A stretch of DNA of 64,000 nt from Paramecium octaurelia (GCA_905182995.1 CAJJDP010000125.1:289547-353546), one strand, 5' to 3'; positions 1-13,700 are shown, numbered from the stretch's first letter. The notes: generated by a model not told the origin, from the letters alone. Program-made: numbers and translations.

Positions 1-777
1 AAATATTATCTAATAATAAATATTTTTAATAAATTTTATTGAATGACTAAATCCCACTTACTAATACTCAATGTATTTTAAGTCACAACTATTAGTCAGA
101 GAGTGAATACTATTATTAGCTAGGCAGGCTTATTCTCAATATTCTGCTTGCCTTTTTTATAATAGTGACAACCACAAATAAATTTAATGAAATGTAATCT
201 TAAGTTTGTCCAAAGTCATTAAGCAGATTGAACAGCTTCAAATTCTGAACGCTTTTTCTAATTTGTTATGCTCTTTTGTCAATAATAACATGTGATGTAG
301 AAATGTTTCTGGCGGAGATTATTTTTTTTACATAAACACAATTATATTAATTCAATTAGAAAATGAAATGTAAACTTCATTTCAACTTAGACATCTTAAA
401 ACAGCCCTCTAATAAAGTCTTTGTTATTGAGTAAATGAGCAAAGGACAGGCAGACTAGAGTATTAATAAAAAGATCATTTTCCTCCAAAATGATTTGATT
501 AAATAATTAATGAATGCAGACCAAGTATGAGGATAGGTAGAAGTCTTTTTTTGTTGTTTGGATCAAAATCATTTACTGCTTTCGTACAATTGAGAATGAA
601 TTGTTGATTTCGATTACCTTACTATATTTATAATGTTAACTCTTTAGCGTGGATTAGTAGCACAATTTAAGTAAGTTATAAAAATCCTCCTAATCATTTG
701 TGAAACTAGAGTGGATATTCAAAAAGTGTGCTTAATTTTGAAAAAACAATAAAAATGTCAAAAAGGATTTGAATGAA
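1..777. other. AT-rich flank, no gene recognised
   Basis: I read both strands in code 6 and found only short frames without recognisable protein character. There is no RNA gene or repeat that I can identify. The stretch may contain the promoter of the gene starting near 778, but no specific element stands out. Confidence 0.5.
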
Positions 778-1555
778 ATGAAACCAGTCAATTATTATAA
801 GGATGTATTAGAATTAACATATAAGACACCTGAACAAGTAAACTAAAACAGAATTATTGTAAGTTATTATCCTTAATTTAATTACAAAAATCTTATAAAC
901 CTTTAACTTAATAAATAATAAGATTACCTTCTTATAAAATTAAATGGTTGGAAAAAAGGAGAAAGGGAAGTAGCTAAAGAGAAAAAGACATAAGATAATT
1001 AAAAGAAAAAGAAAAAGGAGAAGAATAGAAAATGATAGAAAAGTAAATGTTATAAGAAATAAAAGTCCTTACTTGTCACTATAAATCCCATTAAGATTAG
1101 TAATAGTAACAAGATCTTGAAATAGAAGATCATGTGAGTTACCAAAATAGTCGGGCAAAGTAGATCTAGGAGTTATTTTGAATGCTTTGGATTATCCTAA
1201 ACAAACTTATTAATAATTTTAACCATTAATTAAGCCAGTTATAATTACGTAAACTGAATAAATAGCACCAGCGAAATAGAGTCAAACTCAATAATCGAAC
1301 AACCTAAATAGCGACTCCAAAGGGCATTGGTTTAGAAATAGGAGAAAACCAGATTTGTCAAATAAAGTTGAATAATAAAAATAATCATTTTCAGATTCAA
1401 TGAAGATTATAAAGGTTGCTCCTGCTAAATTTATAAAATTGAGAAGTAATCAACAAAGTTAGGTAACAAAGGCATCATTGATCTATATATCTAAGCAAGT
1501 ATTTTATTATAAAATATTCAAAAGTGCAGCGAAAATTCAATTACGGATAGGATGA
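778..1555 (+). CDS. Hypothetical Gln/Lys-rich protein
   Basis: I do not recognise the family. The chosen start is the ATG at 778 (MKPVNYYKDVL). A basic helical segment rich in Lys and Glu follows, then a run of Gln codons written as TAA/TAG around 1100, then a Ser/Gln-rich tail ending at TGA 1553-1555. Joining the frames needs a 5' splice near 865 and a very short intron near 1133 (GTGAGTT...AATAG, 17 nt), after which the frame reads SGKVDLGVILNALDYP. The first intron is uncertain because its boundaries are not clear. It lies about 170 bp upstream of the carboxypeptidase on the same strand. A low-complexity structural or regulatory protein is possible; no function is claimed. Confidence 0.55.
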
Positions 1556-1721
1556 TACTGAAAAACAACTGAGAATTAAATTAGCGTCCAAATAATAACT
1601 TATATTTTACATTATATTTTAATTATTTTTGTATCATAACATTTCAAACAAGTTTTCTTAAATACTTTTTTAGTTTTATTAATTTATATAAACTCTAACT
1701 ACAATCTCAATTTTAATCAAT

Positions 1722-4562
1722 ATGAAGGAGAGCAAATATCACGAATGCCAGTTTGAAGGCGATTCCAATGTTAGATTGTTACCTCAAGCAATCGATCACA
1801 TTGACAAAAGTTACTCTTTAGAAAATGATATGGTTTTGGGATGGGTTCCTGCTTATTATCAAGAAGAGATAATAAATTTGGAGTTCTAAAACGAGTTGAA
1901 TGATTTAGTAATTGAATTTTAGCACTAGAAAGATCCAAATAAGTTAGTGTATTTAGGGTATAGGCCAAATGATGCAATGTAATTTCATAATTAATTCTCA
2001 GCAGAATCTAATTATACGTTCAAAAATACTTAAAATTAAAAAATCAAGAATAATAAAAATTAATATTTATTTGTAGGAATGAATCCAAATATTGATTCTA
2101 AAATAAAATTCAATTCATAATTTGAAAGTGGAAATTTGGATTTAGTAATCCAGAAATCTGAATCTGAGTATGATTTATTTATGAGGGTTGATACAAATAC
2201 GAATGGTCATACACTTTGGTATTATTTTGAAGTCGCTGGTTTGAAGAATTAAGAATAAATTACATTTAATATTTGCAATTTTCGTAAGAAGAAGTGCTTA
2301 TATGAACGTGGAATGAAGCCTTATGTCTAAAGGGATTCTTAAGAATGGTAGCAAGAAGGAGAGAATGTAAAATATGGGAGTTATAAATGTTAATTTAAAG
2401 ATATAAAAAAATAATATTATTGTTTGACATTCACTTTAATGAATAAATAAGAGGATGACACGCTAAAGATAGCCTATTGTATACCATACACATTTAGTAA
2501 ATTAAATACGTTTATTAAATCCTTAAATTCGCAATATATGGAATAATCATATTTTTGTTACACATTATGTGGAGTTTAAGTGCCAAAGTTAACATTCTCT
2601 AAGGGTGGCATTTTGAAGAAGAAAGTGGTTGTAATTTAAGCAAGAATACACCCTGGGGAATCAAATTCATCATGGGTTATGTAAGGTTTATTAGAGTATT
2701 TGAACTCAAGCAGAGCAGAGAAATTGTTAGACTAGTAAATAATAAAGTAATTATAAGGTTAGTTTTTGTGATAGTGCCAATGATGAATGTTGATGGAGTA
2801 ATCTTTGGTAATTATAGGACTGGTTGTGCAGGGAAAGACTTGAATAGATAATTTAGGGATGATAACAAGAAATTGTATCCAACAGTTTATGCAATGAAGC
2901 AAATGATATCTGATTTGTATCAAATATATGGAGATCAAATAGTTGCTTTTATTGATATACATGGACATTCTGGTATGTAATACAAATTTTATTAGAGCCA
3001 AAAAGAATGCATTTTTATATGGACCTGAATTTTAATTGTGGAATTGTAATTATTATAAATCAAGATTATTTGCTAAAATTTTATCTCTTAAGACTCATAT
3101 TTTTCGTTATTATTCATGTCTATTCAGAATAAATGAATGCAAAATTAATACTGCTAGAGCTGTATTTTGTGAGAAATATCAATTTATTAATTGTTTTACT
3201 TTGGAGGTATCAAACAGTAGTTATTATTATGATTAAATTACAGTGGATTTTACTGAAGAGAAACTGATTTAGTTGGGTTAGATAATTGGAGAGTCATTTA
3301 ATGATTTTATCACTCATTTTTAAGAAATGGACGAATTATTTAGTGATTTTAAGGAAAAGAAAACAAAAAGATAAACTAAAAAAAAAGGTAGTAATCAATC
3401 AAATGAGGAAAAATAATTGAATCTTTAGATATTCTGTTAAAATTCAAAATATTCTAAATTATTCGAAGAGATGAAGAATGATTAACCCAATTTATCTTTT
3501 TCTGAAGGAGAGTCTGATAGTGAAAGGGAATCAGATGATTTAGATGATGAAGTATTAAAGAATGTTGTCTTGACATAAAATAAATAAAAATAAATCAAAA
3601 ATTCTAAGAAGTTATAAAAATTAAATGATCTGAAAAAGAAATCCATCAGAAGTGAAAGTAATCCGACAGGAACCAAAAATACTGTGCTACTCAGTAGATA
3701 ATCATTTTTAGAAGATTAGCCTAATAATATTATTTAATATTCCTAAAATTATAGCATTAATAGAAGATCAAAGCAAAAATCATATAAATAGGATGATATT
3801 ATTAAAGATAATTCCCTCCCCTCTAAATATAGAATGAAATCTAACAATGTTCAACATTTTAGAGGAACTACCATAGGAGGCTTTTAATAAAATGTGGAAT
3901 AAATGAGTAATTAAGAGAAAAATAAATCTCCAATTAAACTTAAAGTCTTAATCCAAGATGCTTAATTGAGAGAGAAACCAGAATTAAACTGTGAGATTAA
4001 CGAAGAAAATATGGCTGATAAGGTGCTTTACCCTTACATAAAAAAACAACAATATAACCAGAAAAATAATACAAATATCCAATTTGCTGGTGATCCATAC
4101 TCCCCTACAAGAGATTTAATGTTTCTCAATGAATTCAATGACAAAGAAATGTTTTATACTCATCTTCCAACTGATTAAAGTTACAATTAGAATATTTCTA
4201 CCTTATATCAGAAAATAAATAAGAATTTCTAACCTTCTCAAATACAAAGATACTATAAAATACAAAAGTTCTAGACAACTTAAAATCCTTCAATTAATTT
4301 AAGAAACACTTTACAAATGTCAAAGTTGGGAGCAACAGAGAATTCTTATGGAGTTAGTATAAAACCAAAGCTCTTCGCCTCACTTTAAGTAGATGAAACT
4401 GAAGGTTAGACAGAACAATCCAAAAGTGCAATGAATCAATTTTAGAGTACTTCAATACCTTAGAAGCAGTAAAAGCAGAATATCCAATCTTCATTTTATT
4501 CGATTTAAAAAAATTACAATAACACTAAAGGCATGCAACAATACCTTTTTTTGAATAATTGA
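1722..4562 (+). CDS. Cytosolic carboxypeptidase (M14D, CCP/AGTPBP-like)
   Basis: Members of this metallocarboxypeptidase family remove glutamates from tubulin tails, mostly in cilia and other stable microtubules. The N-terminal beta-rich CCP domain includes YYFEVAGLK and FRKKKCLYERG. The zinc site follows: His and Glu in ARIHPGESNSSW (about 2640-2670), then GNYRTGCAGKDLNRQF, then the second zinc His in FIDIHGHS (about 2950-2972). The catalytic Glu is in FTLEVS near 3200. Two introns restore the frame, 2735-2757 (23 nt) and 2973-2997 (25 nt, ending GAG); with both removed the text reads HGHSAKKNAFLYGPE, as in the family. After the peptidase domain comes a long Ser/Lys/Gln-rich tail of about 400 residues to TGA 4560-4562. 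All key residues are present, so it should be active. Confidence 0.92.
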
Positions 4563-4617
4563 AAAACTAATATATCTTTTTGTTTGTAATAAAAATTTTG
4601 ATAAATATTAATTGTGT

Positions 4618-5043
4618 CACATTTTAGAAAAAAACTTCTTTTCCTAATTTATTCTTTCCAAAGAAGGTTTTAACCCAGAAGCTTTATAAAAGTTTTGTTT
4701 CTAACCTAACATTTACCGAGATCTAGGATTATTCTTAACCGATTAAATTAATGGTACAATATCCTAGGATTTTGCGGACCTAAATTAATTAATCTTAATT
4801 AATACCTTCCTTAACTATGATATGAGGCAACGCAAGGAGTATTTGGTTATAAATTTGTATGCTAAATCCATTCTTTATAGACTGATTTTGTTTAAGCTTC
4901 TTGAGGAGATTCGTAATAAAAGGAAGAACCAAAAATAACAGGTAAATTCAGAGACTTGCCTTGTGCTATTTTTTTTCTAAAATCCTATTCTCCTCTTTGA
5001 GATTCTTTTTCATCTAAATTCATTCTAAGAGGATCAGGTTTGA
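4618..5043 (+). CDS. Possible small ORF overlapping the kinase 3' end
   Basis: A plus-strand frame opens after a plausible 3' splice site (CATTTTAG near 4625). It reads SKEGFNPEALQKF, INGTISQDFADLNQ and [12 protein letters not shown] before TGA near 5041. The amino-acid texture is protein-like, but I see no ATG, and the frame is antisense to the C-terminal tail of the minus-strand kinase. It could be a last exon missed from the carboxypeptidase gene, a separate small gene, or a chance frame. I give it low weight. Confidence 0.25.
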
Positions 5044-6706
5044 ACGGAGGTTTGACTTTTTTAAGTGCCAATTATTTGAAATCAATTGATGAAAAAAAAG
5101 GATGCTTTAAAATTTCCTATACTCCTCCACTCGAACCCATTCTCTTAGTTGGATCTTTTTCCAGGAGTGCTGCTAATAAATTTTTGACTTCTCTAGACAA
5201 GGACAACTAGGAGTAATATAAAATAACTACATCATTAGGAAATGTTAATTTAGAGTACAAAATGTCTTAGTAAATTTGGTTAGTATTTGTTGAATAGTAG
5301 GGAGGTAATCCTGTTAGGAGTTCATACAGTAAGGCTCCCAAACAATAAAAGTCGACTGTTTAGGAATGGCCAAGCTTTAATAACATTTCTGGAGCCATGT
5401 ATTCAGGGGACCCACAAAAGCTATAGGCTTTTTCTTCTCTTCCTATTTCAGGTTTGCTTAAACCAAAATCTGCAATTCGAACATGACCTTCTATGTCCAT
5501 TAATATATTTTCAGGCTTTATATCTCTATATAAAATGTTGAGAGAATGAATCTCTTGTAAGCCCTCATTATAACAATTAATCAGATACCAGACAAATTTC
5601 TGAGATGTAATAACAAGCTTATTCTTCACTCATTCTTTTAATTTGCTTTAGTTGAAAAAAGAGTTCTCCCCCTTGGCAGAATTCCAATACAAAAACTACA
5701 AACTACCTCGATTCGAATGCGTATGATAAATGTAATAAGAAGGGACTGTTGAGTAGTGTCATTATGTTTCTTTCATTCAAAACTATTTACTGTTTCTTTT
5801 TTGCAATGATAAACTCTTTATCAATTAATTTCAAAGCATAGAATTTTCCGGTATCCTTCTTCCTGACTAGATATACTAATGAAAAGCCTCCTACTCCAAT
5901 ATTTTTAAGGAATATGAAGTCTTTCAAACCAACTTTGGGTTCAGGAGATGACTATAACAAGAATGCTTCTAATTTGAGTCCAGAATCCATGAAAACATTA
6001 AAGGATAATTCTGGTTATGCGATGTAATAATCAATAGAGATTGAATGTTATTAAGATACAAAACTAACTATTTAATTAACTGATGGTTTATCCTTAAGAT
6101 TAGCATAACATTCTTGTGGATTGGCAAATTCTAAATCATGCAATCTTTGCAAGATTTGAAACCAAATTTATCGCATATTATAACTAAAGACATATAACAA
6201 TAGAGATACTGAGAGTCAAAATAAAAATAGAAGTCCTGATTTCCAAATCTGACAACAACATTGTGATGTTTAACTTATTGCATCTATTCATCAGGTCCTA
6301 AACTTTTAGCCTTGCCTAAAATGGATGCAGGGTTTCCCATATCAGTTTTAATGGTTCTTTTAACTGACTCCATGCCTTCGATTGTAACAGATTATGCAGA
6401 ACGCTTTTATTATCCACCTTAATTGTTAACGAAATTGGCATTGATGAAGAACTTATTTTGTTATGCAATAGAGTTCTGTGTAGATCGTTGTGTCTGTTTG
6501 CTCAATTGTTATTTCATTCGAATATCATTCTTTTTCTGTTTGTATAGGTAAAACTTTTCTAATGCATTATCTGGTATTTAATCAATTGATTGCTATTTAT
6601 TTTGCGATGTCTTGCGATGACTGGGAGTTGTGTGCAACTGATTCATCTAGCTCTTCCTAGAGAAGGAATCTTGGGATCCAATTCTTAGTACACCTTGATG
6701 TTGCAT
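4930..6706 (-). CDS. AGC-type serine/threonine protein kinase
   Basis: This phosphorylates protein Ser/Thr residues; the substrate is unknown. The start is ATG at 6706 ([15 protein letters not shown]), followed by about 230 residues of basic, Gln/Ser-rich N-terminus. The kinase domain shows the glycine loop [10 protein letters not shown], the ATP lysine in YALKLIDKE, the catalytic loop [10 protein letters not shown], the Mg loop ADFGLSKP, and the activation-segment end [13 protein letters not shown]. Then come [18 protein letters not shown] and RMGSSGG. Introns include one near 6100 (GTATCT...TTTAG, 26 nt), one of 25 nt before the catalytic loop, and one of 24 nt near 5220. The YRDIKPEN and SFCGSPEY motifs point to the AGC group. 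The 3' end is uncertain: no in-frame TGA follows the tail, so a further intron is likely. Confidence 0.82.
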
Positions 6707-7013
6707 GTTAAATTTTGTAGTTTAATTTAATAAATTTCAGAAATACAATATAAAAAAATCGATTGTTTTCAATCGGAGTAAAGAAAATTTTCAAATATTT
6801 TATAAAATTCAAGCAATAGTTTTCGACATTTGAACTGTTTATTTCAAATTTGGAATGGGGTGATCAGAGTTTCCAAACTCAGGTTTTGAAGTTTAATAAT
6901 GGGTCCAGATCGATTAAACGTTGGAAATCTCATTACTCGAATCGACTAGGGATGAAGATACAAATCGGACAAGGGTGAACATCTCAAAATTGATAATTTA
7001 ATTATGAAGAAAA

Positions 7014-7622
7014 TATATGTATTTATGAGGGGTTTGGATAAAATCGAAGAAATGTTCAGGGGCTTTGGTGATTATGAGAGATAGTTTGACGGTAAATGTT
7101 TGTGATAAAAGTTAATGAGGGAATATCTTATTTAATTATAATATAATAACAATTCAGCAATCGGATATCTACTCTATTTTCGGCTATGAGGATACACTTT
7201 CCATCGATCTGTTTGTGGAACTTTTAGCTAAGAATTCATCAGCCATCTTATTCCAGAAGCATGCCGATTTTATTACTACTCTATCTACTATTGATATTTT
7301 TTTGGGAATAATGAGGATTGCGTTGGGATCTGCTATTGTTGTGTTGAGTCTCTATTGCCAGAAGTTTAAAGAATTCTCGATTATATTGTCCATAGAGGCA
7401 ATTAATTTCTATAATTTTATTATTATAATTAATACCTAATGTGTTGAGATTAATGAGTTTTAAAAATTCTAGAACGAATATATTTACACATAGTTAAAAT
7501 ACTAACAATACAATTTAACCAGATTTTATTTCAATTTGTGGTATACATTAATTTGCTTTTCATTATTTTCCAATATTTAAATAATAATTAATATTTATTT
7601 TATTATTTATAATTGCTAATGA
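7014..7622 (+). CDS. Hypothetical small protein
   Basis: I do not recognise this gene. From ATG 7014 it reads MKKIYVFMRGLDKIEEMF, then a 28-nt intron (7092-7119), then SIFGYEDTLSIDLFVELL and a hydrophobic stretch FLGIMRIALGSAIVVLSL that could be a membrane helix. The C-terminus is Asn/Tyr-rich and ends at TGA 7620-7622. An ATG upstream at about 6900 opens a frame that hits TGA within about 60 nt, so I did not use it. It sits between the kinase and the stomatin gene with short spacers. Confidence 0.45.
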
Positions 7623-7799
7623 TGAGACATTTGATTAAGTGACATTCATGATCTTTGATCTAATCTTCTCGCTGAATTTCGAAGTGACTAATTTGCATAT
7701 ATAATAATTTTATATATATATATAATTATTAACAATGGAATAATAGCCACTTAGCAATAATAGAGTAAAAACACATCTTACTTAACTAAGCATTTAAAT

Positions 7800-8691
7800 A
7801 TGGAGGAAGATTAATTAACCCAAAAGAGAGAATTGACATCCTACGAGTCCTGCCTCGATTGTTGTGGAAATGTCTCTGGATGTTTGAGAGTATCACCAAC
7901 AGTTTATTTAAGGCTTGGCTCCCTTGTATATTTTGTTGTTGCGATAACCCCTTCTACGCAGTCCAATAGAGTTCTGTGGGACTAGTCGAGAAGTTCGGAA
8001 AATATCACAGAAGCTTACCACCAGGTCTAAATTAAATCAACCCTTGCACCGTAATTTATTGTCACCTATCGTGAAAGGATACCGTGTTACCAGTAGACTT
8101 GAGAACAAGAGTATTGGATTTGGATCGACAGATCATCCTAACCAAAGATAACATCTAAGTGAACATCGACACATGCATGTACTTTAGAGTTATCGGTATG
8201 TAACTGATATTCAAACATACTCCATAGATCCAGTGCGTGCAACTTATAGGGTTTCAAGATTGACCTAGTCTGTGAAGGACATGACATATGCAGCATTGAG
8301 ACAAGTTTGCGGAGAACACCAATTGCAAGATCTCTTGGAACATCGGGAAATGGTCCAAGATTCCATCGAAGCCTATTTGGACAAACAAACAGAACAATGG
8401 GGAATATACATAGAAGAGGTTTTCATCAAGGACATGGTTCTAACTCCGTAAATGCAATCCGATTTGGCAGCTGCAGCCAAAAATAAGAGAATCGCTTAGG
8501 CAAAAGTCATTTCCGCATAAGCCGATGTTGAAAGTGCTAAATTGATGAAAGAAGCTGCCCAAGCCCTGGATAGCAAAGCTGCAATGCAAATAAGATTCTT
8601 GGAGACTCTTCAACTTTTAGCCAAAGGACCATCGTAGAAACTGATGTTCCTCCCTCTAAGTCCAGAATCTTAAGGAGCCCACAACGGATGA
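7800..8691 (+). CDS. Stomatin-like SPFH/Band 7 membrane protein
   Basis: SPFH proteins form oligomeric scaffolds at membranes and modulate channels and lipid domains. The start is ATG 7800 (MEEDQLTQKRELTSY). The N-terminus is Cys-rich (SCLDCCGNVSGCL, then FCCCDNPFYAVQQ), which suits palmitoylation or hairpin membrane insertion. The SPFH core is clear: SSVGLVEKFGKYHRSLPPG, VLPVDLRTRVLDLDRQI, ATYRVSRLTQSVKDM and EHREMVQDSIEAYLDK. The C-terminal Ala/Glu helix includes ADVESAKLMKEAAQ. Three introns are unambiguous because each restores the family reading: 7890-7912 (23 nt), 8051-8077 (27 nt) and 8196-8227 (32 nt). Base composition is less AT-rich than its neighbours, suggesting high expression. 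It is complete. Confidence 0.93.
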
Positions 8692-8730
8692 CATTATTTT
8701 GCTATGATATGATATTAAGATAGATATAAT

Positions 8731-9135
8731 TCAAATTTTAAAATCTTGCGGAGAGATCCATTTCTCTTTTTCTATCATTCTAAATTGATGTTATGGCAAT
8801 GATTAATTTCTACTCATGTGTGCTGTAATCAAATTGGCTTATGCGGGTGTGCCACAACGGAATTATTTGGGTCCAATTATCTTCTTGCTTCTCTCCCTCT
8901 CTTCTTCTAATTCAAGTTGTTTCTGAGTCTTGTAAACATTATCAAATTGTTATGTTTCGAATTGCATTTGATTCTAGAAGGGCTATCTTATCGTTAACTT
9001 CGAATTCCAACCTTCTTTGGAATTGTGATTAGACAATTTCATCCCACGACTTTGGGATAAGAAACCTGGCACCCAAACATGTTTGTTATTCTACTCCACT
9101 AAGGCATCATCAATTGATGGATGAAGTAATTTCAT
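8731..9135 (-). CDS. Hypothetical 134-residue protein
   Basis: An uninterrupted code-6 frame runs from ATG 9135 to TGA 8731-8733. It starts MKLLHPSIDDALVEQNNK and continues HVWVPGFLSQSRGMK, a Gln/Glu-rich helix (QKQLELEEERERSKK), and FRCGTPAQANLITAHMSRN. I see no signal peptide or membrane helix. The size and charged, motif-poor texture resemble small ciliary microtubule-inner proteins, but that is only an impression. Its 3' end lies about 40 bp from the stomatin stop, in convergent orientation. Confidence 0.65.
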
Positions 9136-9325
9136 TATCTCTCCTGAGGTTTTATGGAATTATATTTTTTGCTCAAATTGATCGTCAAATTAAGTTAAAG
9201 TTTACCCTTTTAAGGGAGAGTTTAACCCAGTTTGAGAATTAGTAAATGAAACAACTTTTCGAGATTAATTGTTAGAAGTTCTAGCAGTCTATCTATATGA
9301 ATTATCATTCTAAATAGAATATATT

Positions 9326-10637
9326 TCATACTGTTAATATCTTATCTAATTCTTTACTTGGCAATTTTTGCATTTGCTATTTGAATCTTCTCTTGCCTAT
9401 TGCATTATTTACAACGACATCTAGTTTATTAGATTTCTTGGCAGCATAACCAGCATGATGAAATTCAGTAATCACATTAAATTTTATTGTTTTTTAATGA
9501 GCCTAATATTTATTCTTACTCATGTGTTCTAGAAATATGTCCATAGCATTATCATTTTGCTTAATTGATGCAATTTCAATTGGTATTGAGTGAGCCTATC
9601 CTGAACATAATTTAGTCAATTGATATCCCATGAAATTCTTCAACACAACAGTCGTATCCTTGTATTTTCTTTTTACAGCAAATTACGTACCTATAATATT
9701 GTCTGATATCTGTATAATCAAAGGACCTATAAATAGAGAAATCAAATATGTACCTTTAGTACAATCAGCCAAAGTCTAAAAAGTCTTTTTAGGGTTCACG
9801 AAATTGAATGGATGTACATCCCATGAATTTTTGTAAGGGACAACAAACTCAAATGGAACATCATTAAATAAGAAATGATGCATTTGATTTTTTCTCAAAG
9901 AACATACAATTTCATTTTCTTTAGATACATAGAGAGTGTCCAGTTCCTTCATTCCTTTAACCTTGTATTGAGGTGCCTTCATTATGTATTTGCCAATGGT
10001 TTTAAATTCTTCAGCAGCTTTTCTAAAATGAATTCCAGCATTTCCTTTACTCACCCATTCACCTGTATCATAGTTGAATCCATACAAATCTCCTGTTACA
10101 TTATCAAGAAAGAAATCTGTCTACTTTATATCAGTCAAATCCTTTTTGATCTTAGAAAGATCACCCAACTACCCTCCATTCAATCCATTAATAACGCTTA
10201 TTTACTAGTAAATATCATTATTAATACACATTCAACATTTGAAGCTATCAAGAAAACCAAGCCTTACATGGCGAATGATGATGCAAAGATGATCTTGTTA
10301 CTTCTGAGACACATTCTCAACAAAATTAAATACTAATGTATTTGGAGCTAAATACTTTATATGCATTTGGAGACCATGGTCTAAGATTTGCATCACCCTC
10401 AAAAAATATGATATCAATTGAATCGAACATTTTGCCGCATTCTACTCTCACAAAAGAACTATCAATTTCATACAACAAATCATCAATGGAGTCTCTATCA
10501 CGTATTATGAAATCGATTTCAGTATCGATCATCTCCTTTTTACTTAGCAAAGCTTCCTTGATGATCAATTTGTATTGTTCAAAATTCTTCATGCCTTTAT
10601 AACTCTTGCCATAACCATTAATGATTAGAATTTTCAT
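9326..10637 (-). CDS. Conserved-looking hypothetical protein
   Basis: Family not recognised. The start is ATG 10637. The first 100 residues look like an alpha/beta fold: MKILIINGYGKSYKG, then DIIFFEGDANLRPWSP, then NKIIFASSFAMQGLVF, reminiscent of an amidotransferase- or flavodoxin-like Rossmann layout. A second part reads NGGQLGDLSKIKKDL, DLYGFNYDTGEWVSKGN, SWDVHPFNFVNPKKTF and a basic tail with FHHAGYAAKKSNKLD, ending at TGA 9326-9328. Introns include one of 23 nt near 10330 and one of 23 nt near 10215 (GTATTA...ACTAG). It is complete by my reading. No function is claimed. Confidence 0.7.
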
Positions 10638-10795
10638 TAAATAATTTATATATTTTCTAATTTATTGAGATTTAGAAATTTTCATATCCTTCCATAAACC
10701 AGAATTTCTTTAGATCTCTAAAAAAGTAGACATAAAATCTAATTAAATTGTAAAGGTCTTTGAATATTGTAAAATTAAATTAAATAAATTTGATT

Positions 10796-13700
10796 ATGTA
10801 ATCATTGGATGGTTCCTCAAGAGGTAAAAACTTAATACTACTAAGACATCATCAATTCGATCGATTCTGCCAATAAAATCACAGCCAAATAGTTTATGAA
10901 GCAAACCTACACTGATACCGAGGCGAGAATCAAAATTAATAAATTGCAGGATATACCTCCAGAGGAAACATAGAATCAATCCCAAATAGATTAACCAGGA
11001 AAGCTAATTACTATAAAGTCCACGCTTGCTATTAATGCCCTCAAAGAGAAATCCCTATTTCAAGTAAAACCACAATATGGATTATTGATAGATCATTATC
11101 GAATCATTCCTCTATGGTTTTGCCAATTTCCCCCTACTCTATTACATAATATTGCTCACCGCCTCAATTCAATACGAAGTCATCGGTTTTTATAATCAAT
11201 TATACATGGGATTGTAAATAGTCTTCTGCTTTTGCATATCATTTTATGATACCTTCATGAATAAAATTAATCTTTATAGATCAATAGAGCAAGCCGATCA
11301 ACAACAAATATTTGCCTACATAGAAGATGAATTCAGAGAATGCAGCATCGGTCAATTATAACCTGGACACTTGATTAAACTCCTCCCGAGACAAAAATGC
11401 CCTACAGATGGTATAATAGTGGGAACTACTGGAGTATCTGAAAACATACCACTACTTGAAATTGGAGGATAGACAATAACACGCAGAGCAGGGGTTGCAA
11501 ACTTCTGTGTTGGAAGACAACTTGAGGGCAAATTAGAATTTGATTCTGAAGAGAAAAAGGTTAGAGTCATTATGAAGATGGAAACTAACTAATTTTGTCT
11601 GGATTTCTAGTATGTTAATATAAACTTATTTATAGACAATAAAATAAAATTAGAATTTTATAAGCCAATAATTCATTCGATGAACTCTTTATTCTAGTGA
11701 CTGGTTAAACAATGAAAGAACAAAAAGAAGAGCAGAGTTCTGCCTATGAGAAAACAAAAATTAATCCAAAATTGGGATTCTCCTTGCACATTCAAAACAT
11801 TATTGTTATTATGTTTACCCTTCTATTATGCGTCACCTTATTGGCAGGCCACTTCATTCAAACTAAATATTTATACTTGGATGATAAACTAAGTGAAGGA
11901 TATATGAAAACCTATTTGTAAATTTTGTGCACCTTCAGTTGGGGAATCCCCATCATGTAGATTCCTCTCGTCTTGATAATCAATAGGATTTCCAAATTCT
12001 AAGCTGAGCACGATCGTCTTATCGAGTAAAAGCAATTCATTTAATTTTCATAGTGTTGATATTTCTGGTAAGAGAGTCGAGATTTCTAACAGCAATGCAT
12101 TAGCCAACATGGGCAGAGCCAAATATATCCTAACTGATCTAAATCTACTAACCAGATAAACTTTGGTAGTAAATAACATCTTATTAAATAAATAATCTGA
12201 TGAAATCAACCTCAACGATCTGGTTACAGTCACACCTATTGAAGACATTGATGATTTTAACTTTTGCTAATAAGAAGCAAAATTTGCACTTTTGTCTTTT
12301 TAAACTAGCAAAAAAAGTGAGGAAGATATTGCAACACAAAAACGAATCCTTGATTACGGTCTATCAATTGGAATCAATGGAAACTTAAGGATAATCTAAG
12401 ATTAAGAGTAAAATCAGTAGTATTTCAAAACAAAGTTTGAAGTAGTCACCTCAAAATATTTCCTAATTGGATATGAATAAATTCTAAAAGAAGTAATTTT
12501 GCTATCAATATATAATTTTAGGATAATAAATAATATCTAATTGTCTTTAGATCAAAATTTACAGATTGCAAAGAGCTATTATCATCTGAAATATAATTAT
12601 AGATTACTAGTTTATTGGATGCTAAAGACAATCTTAATCAAATGAATATTATTTTTAGAAAGATTGTTTCTATGTAGTATTTAGACAAAATAACAAATAT
12701 GGTTAATTAACACAAAAAAATTGATGATGAGACATTAAAACAAATAAAATCTGATGTAGAACCTGTTTTATTTATTGAAATCATTGAGGACTTTTATGAC
12801 TGTTCTCAAGAAATCATGGATATTAGACAATGCCAATATAAGATTTGGATTAATTCTCACATCAAAGATGTAATTGATTCTAGTATTTGCTTAGCCATAA
12901 GTCTTAGAGAGTGACCCAACTATGGTGGGACTATTTGAACAAACTACTCCTTAGATTATGATTTGTCAAAATGGAGACGAACTTCAAGTTGCTCTTGATT
13001 AAGTAGAGAAAAACAGTGTATATACATTTTAGTATTTTAGTAAATCAAAAATTTTGGTAAAGAACTTAACATATTTATTAATGAAAGACCTGTTTTACTC
13101 ATCATAGATGATACAACTTTATAGATTGGGCTTAAGAATCAATTACTAAATGAGAAATTTAGAAATTTCTTTCTAAAAATTCCTCTTGTTCTAATACTCA
13201 GTTCTAAACCTCATCTGAACTATTTGCTCTCATCAATCATCAAATCACACGAATTAATTTGCATTACTAATTACATCACTTCAACGCCATCAATGTAGAT
13301 TTGTTTAGAAAATCAAACAGAAACAGCATTTGATATAAAAATGCCTACTTTTAGTTTCTTACCAAAAATTCTAATTATACATGGAAGATTAAATAATATT
13401 CGACAGGGCTCAGCAATCTCGCTGATCAATTATTTATCTTTTATCTTGTTTTTTATTTAATTTGTTTATGCGTGTTACAACAGATTTTCCTAAAACTATC
13501 TATTAAATGAATTTATACTCTTTATAATGATGCTTTTTACTATTTGCTATATTTTCATATTCTTTAGCATGGCATAGGTATTAAATTACTCAACAATTAT
13601 AGGATTTCCCTTTTGAAATTCTGAGAAGCCAACCAGTGTATCATCTGATGGTGAGAACTCCAAAGAACCCCTATAAAATATTACTCACTCAATTCTTCTA

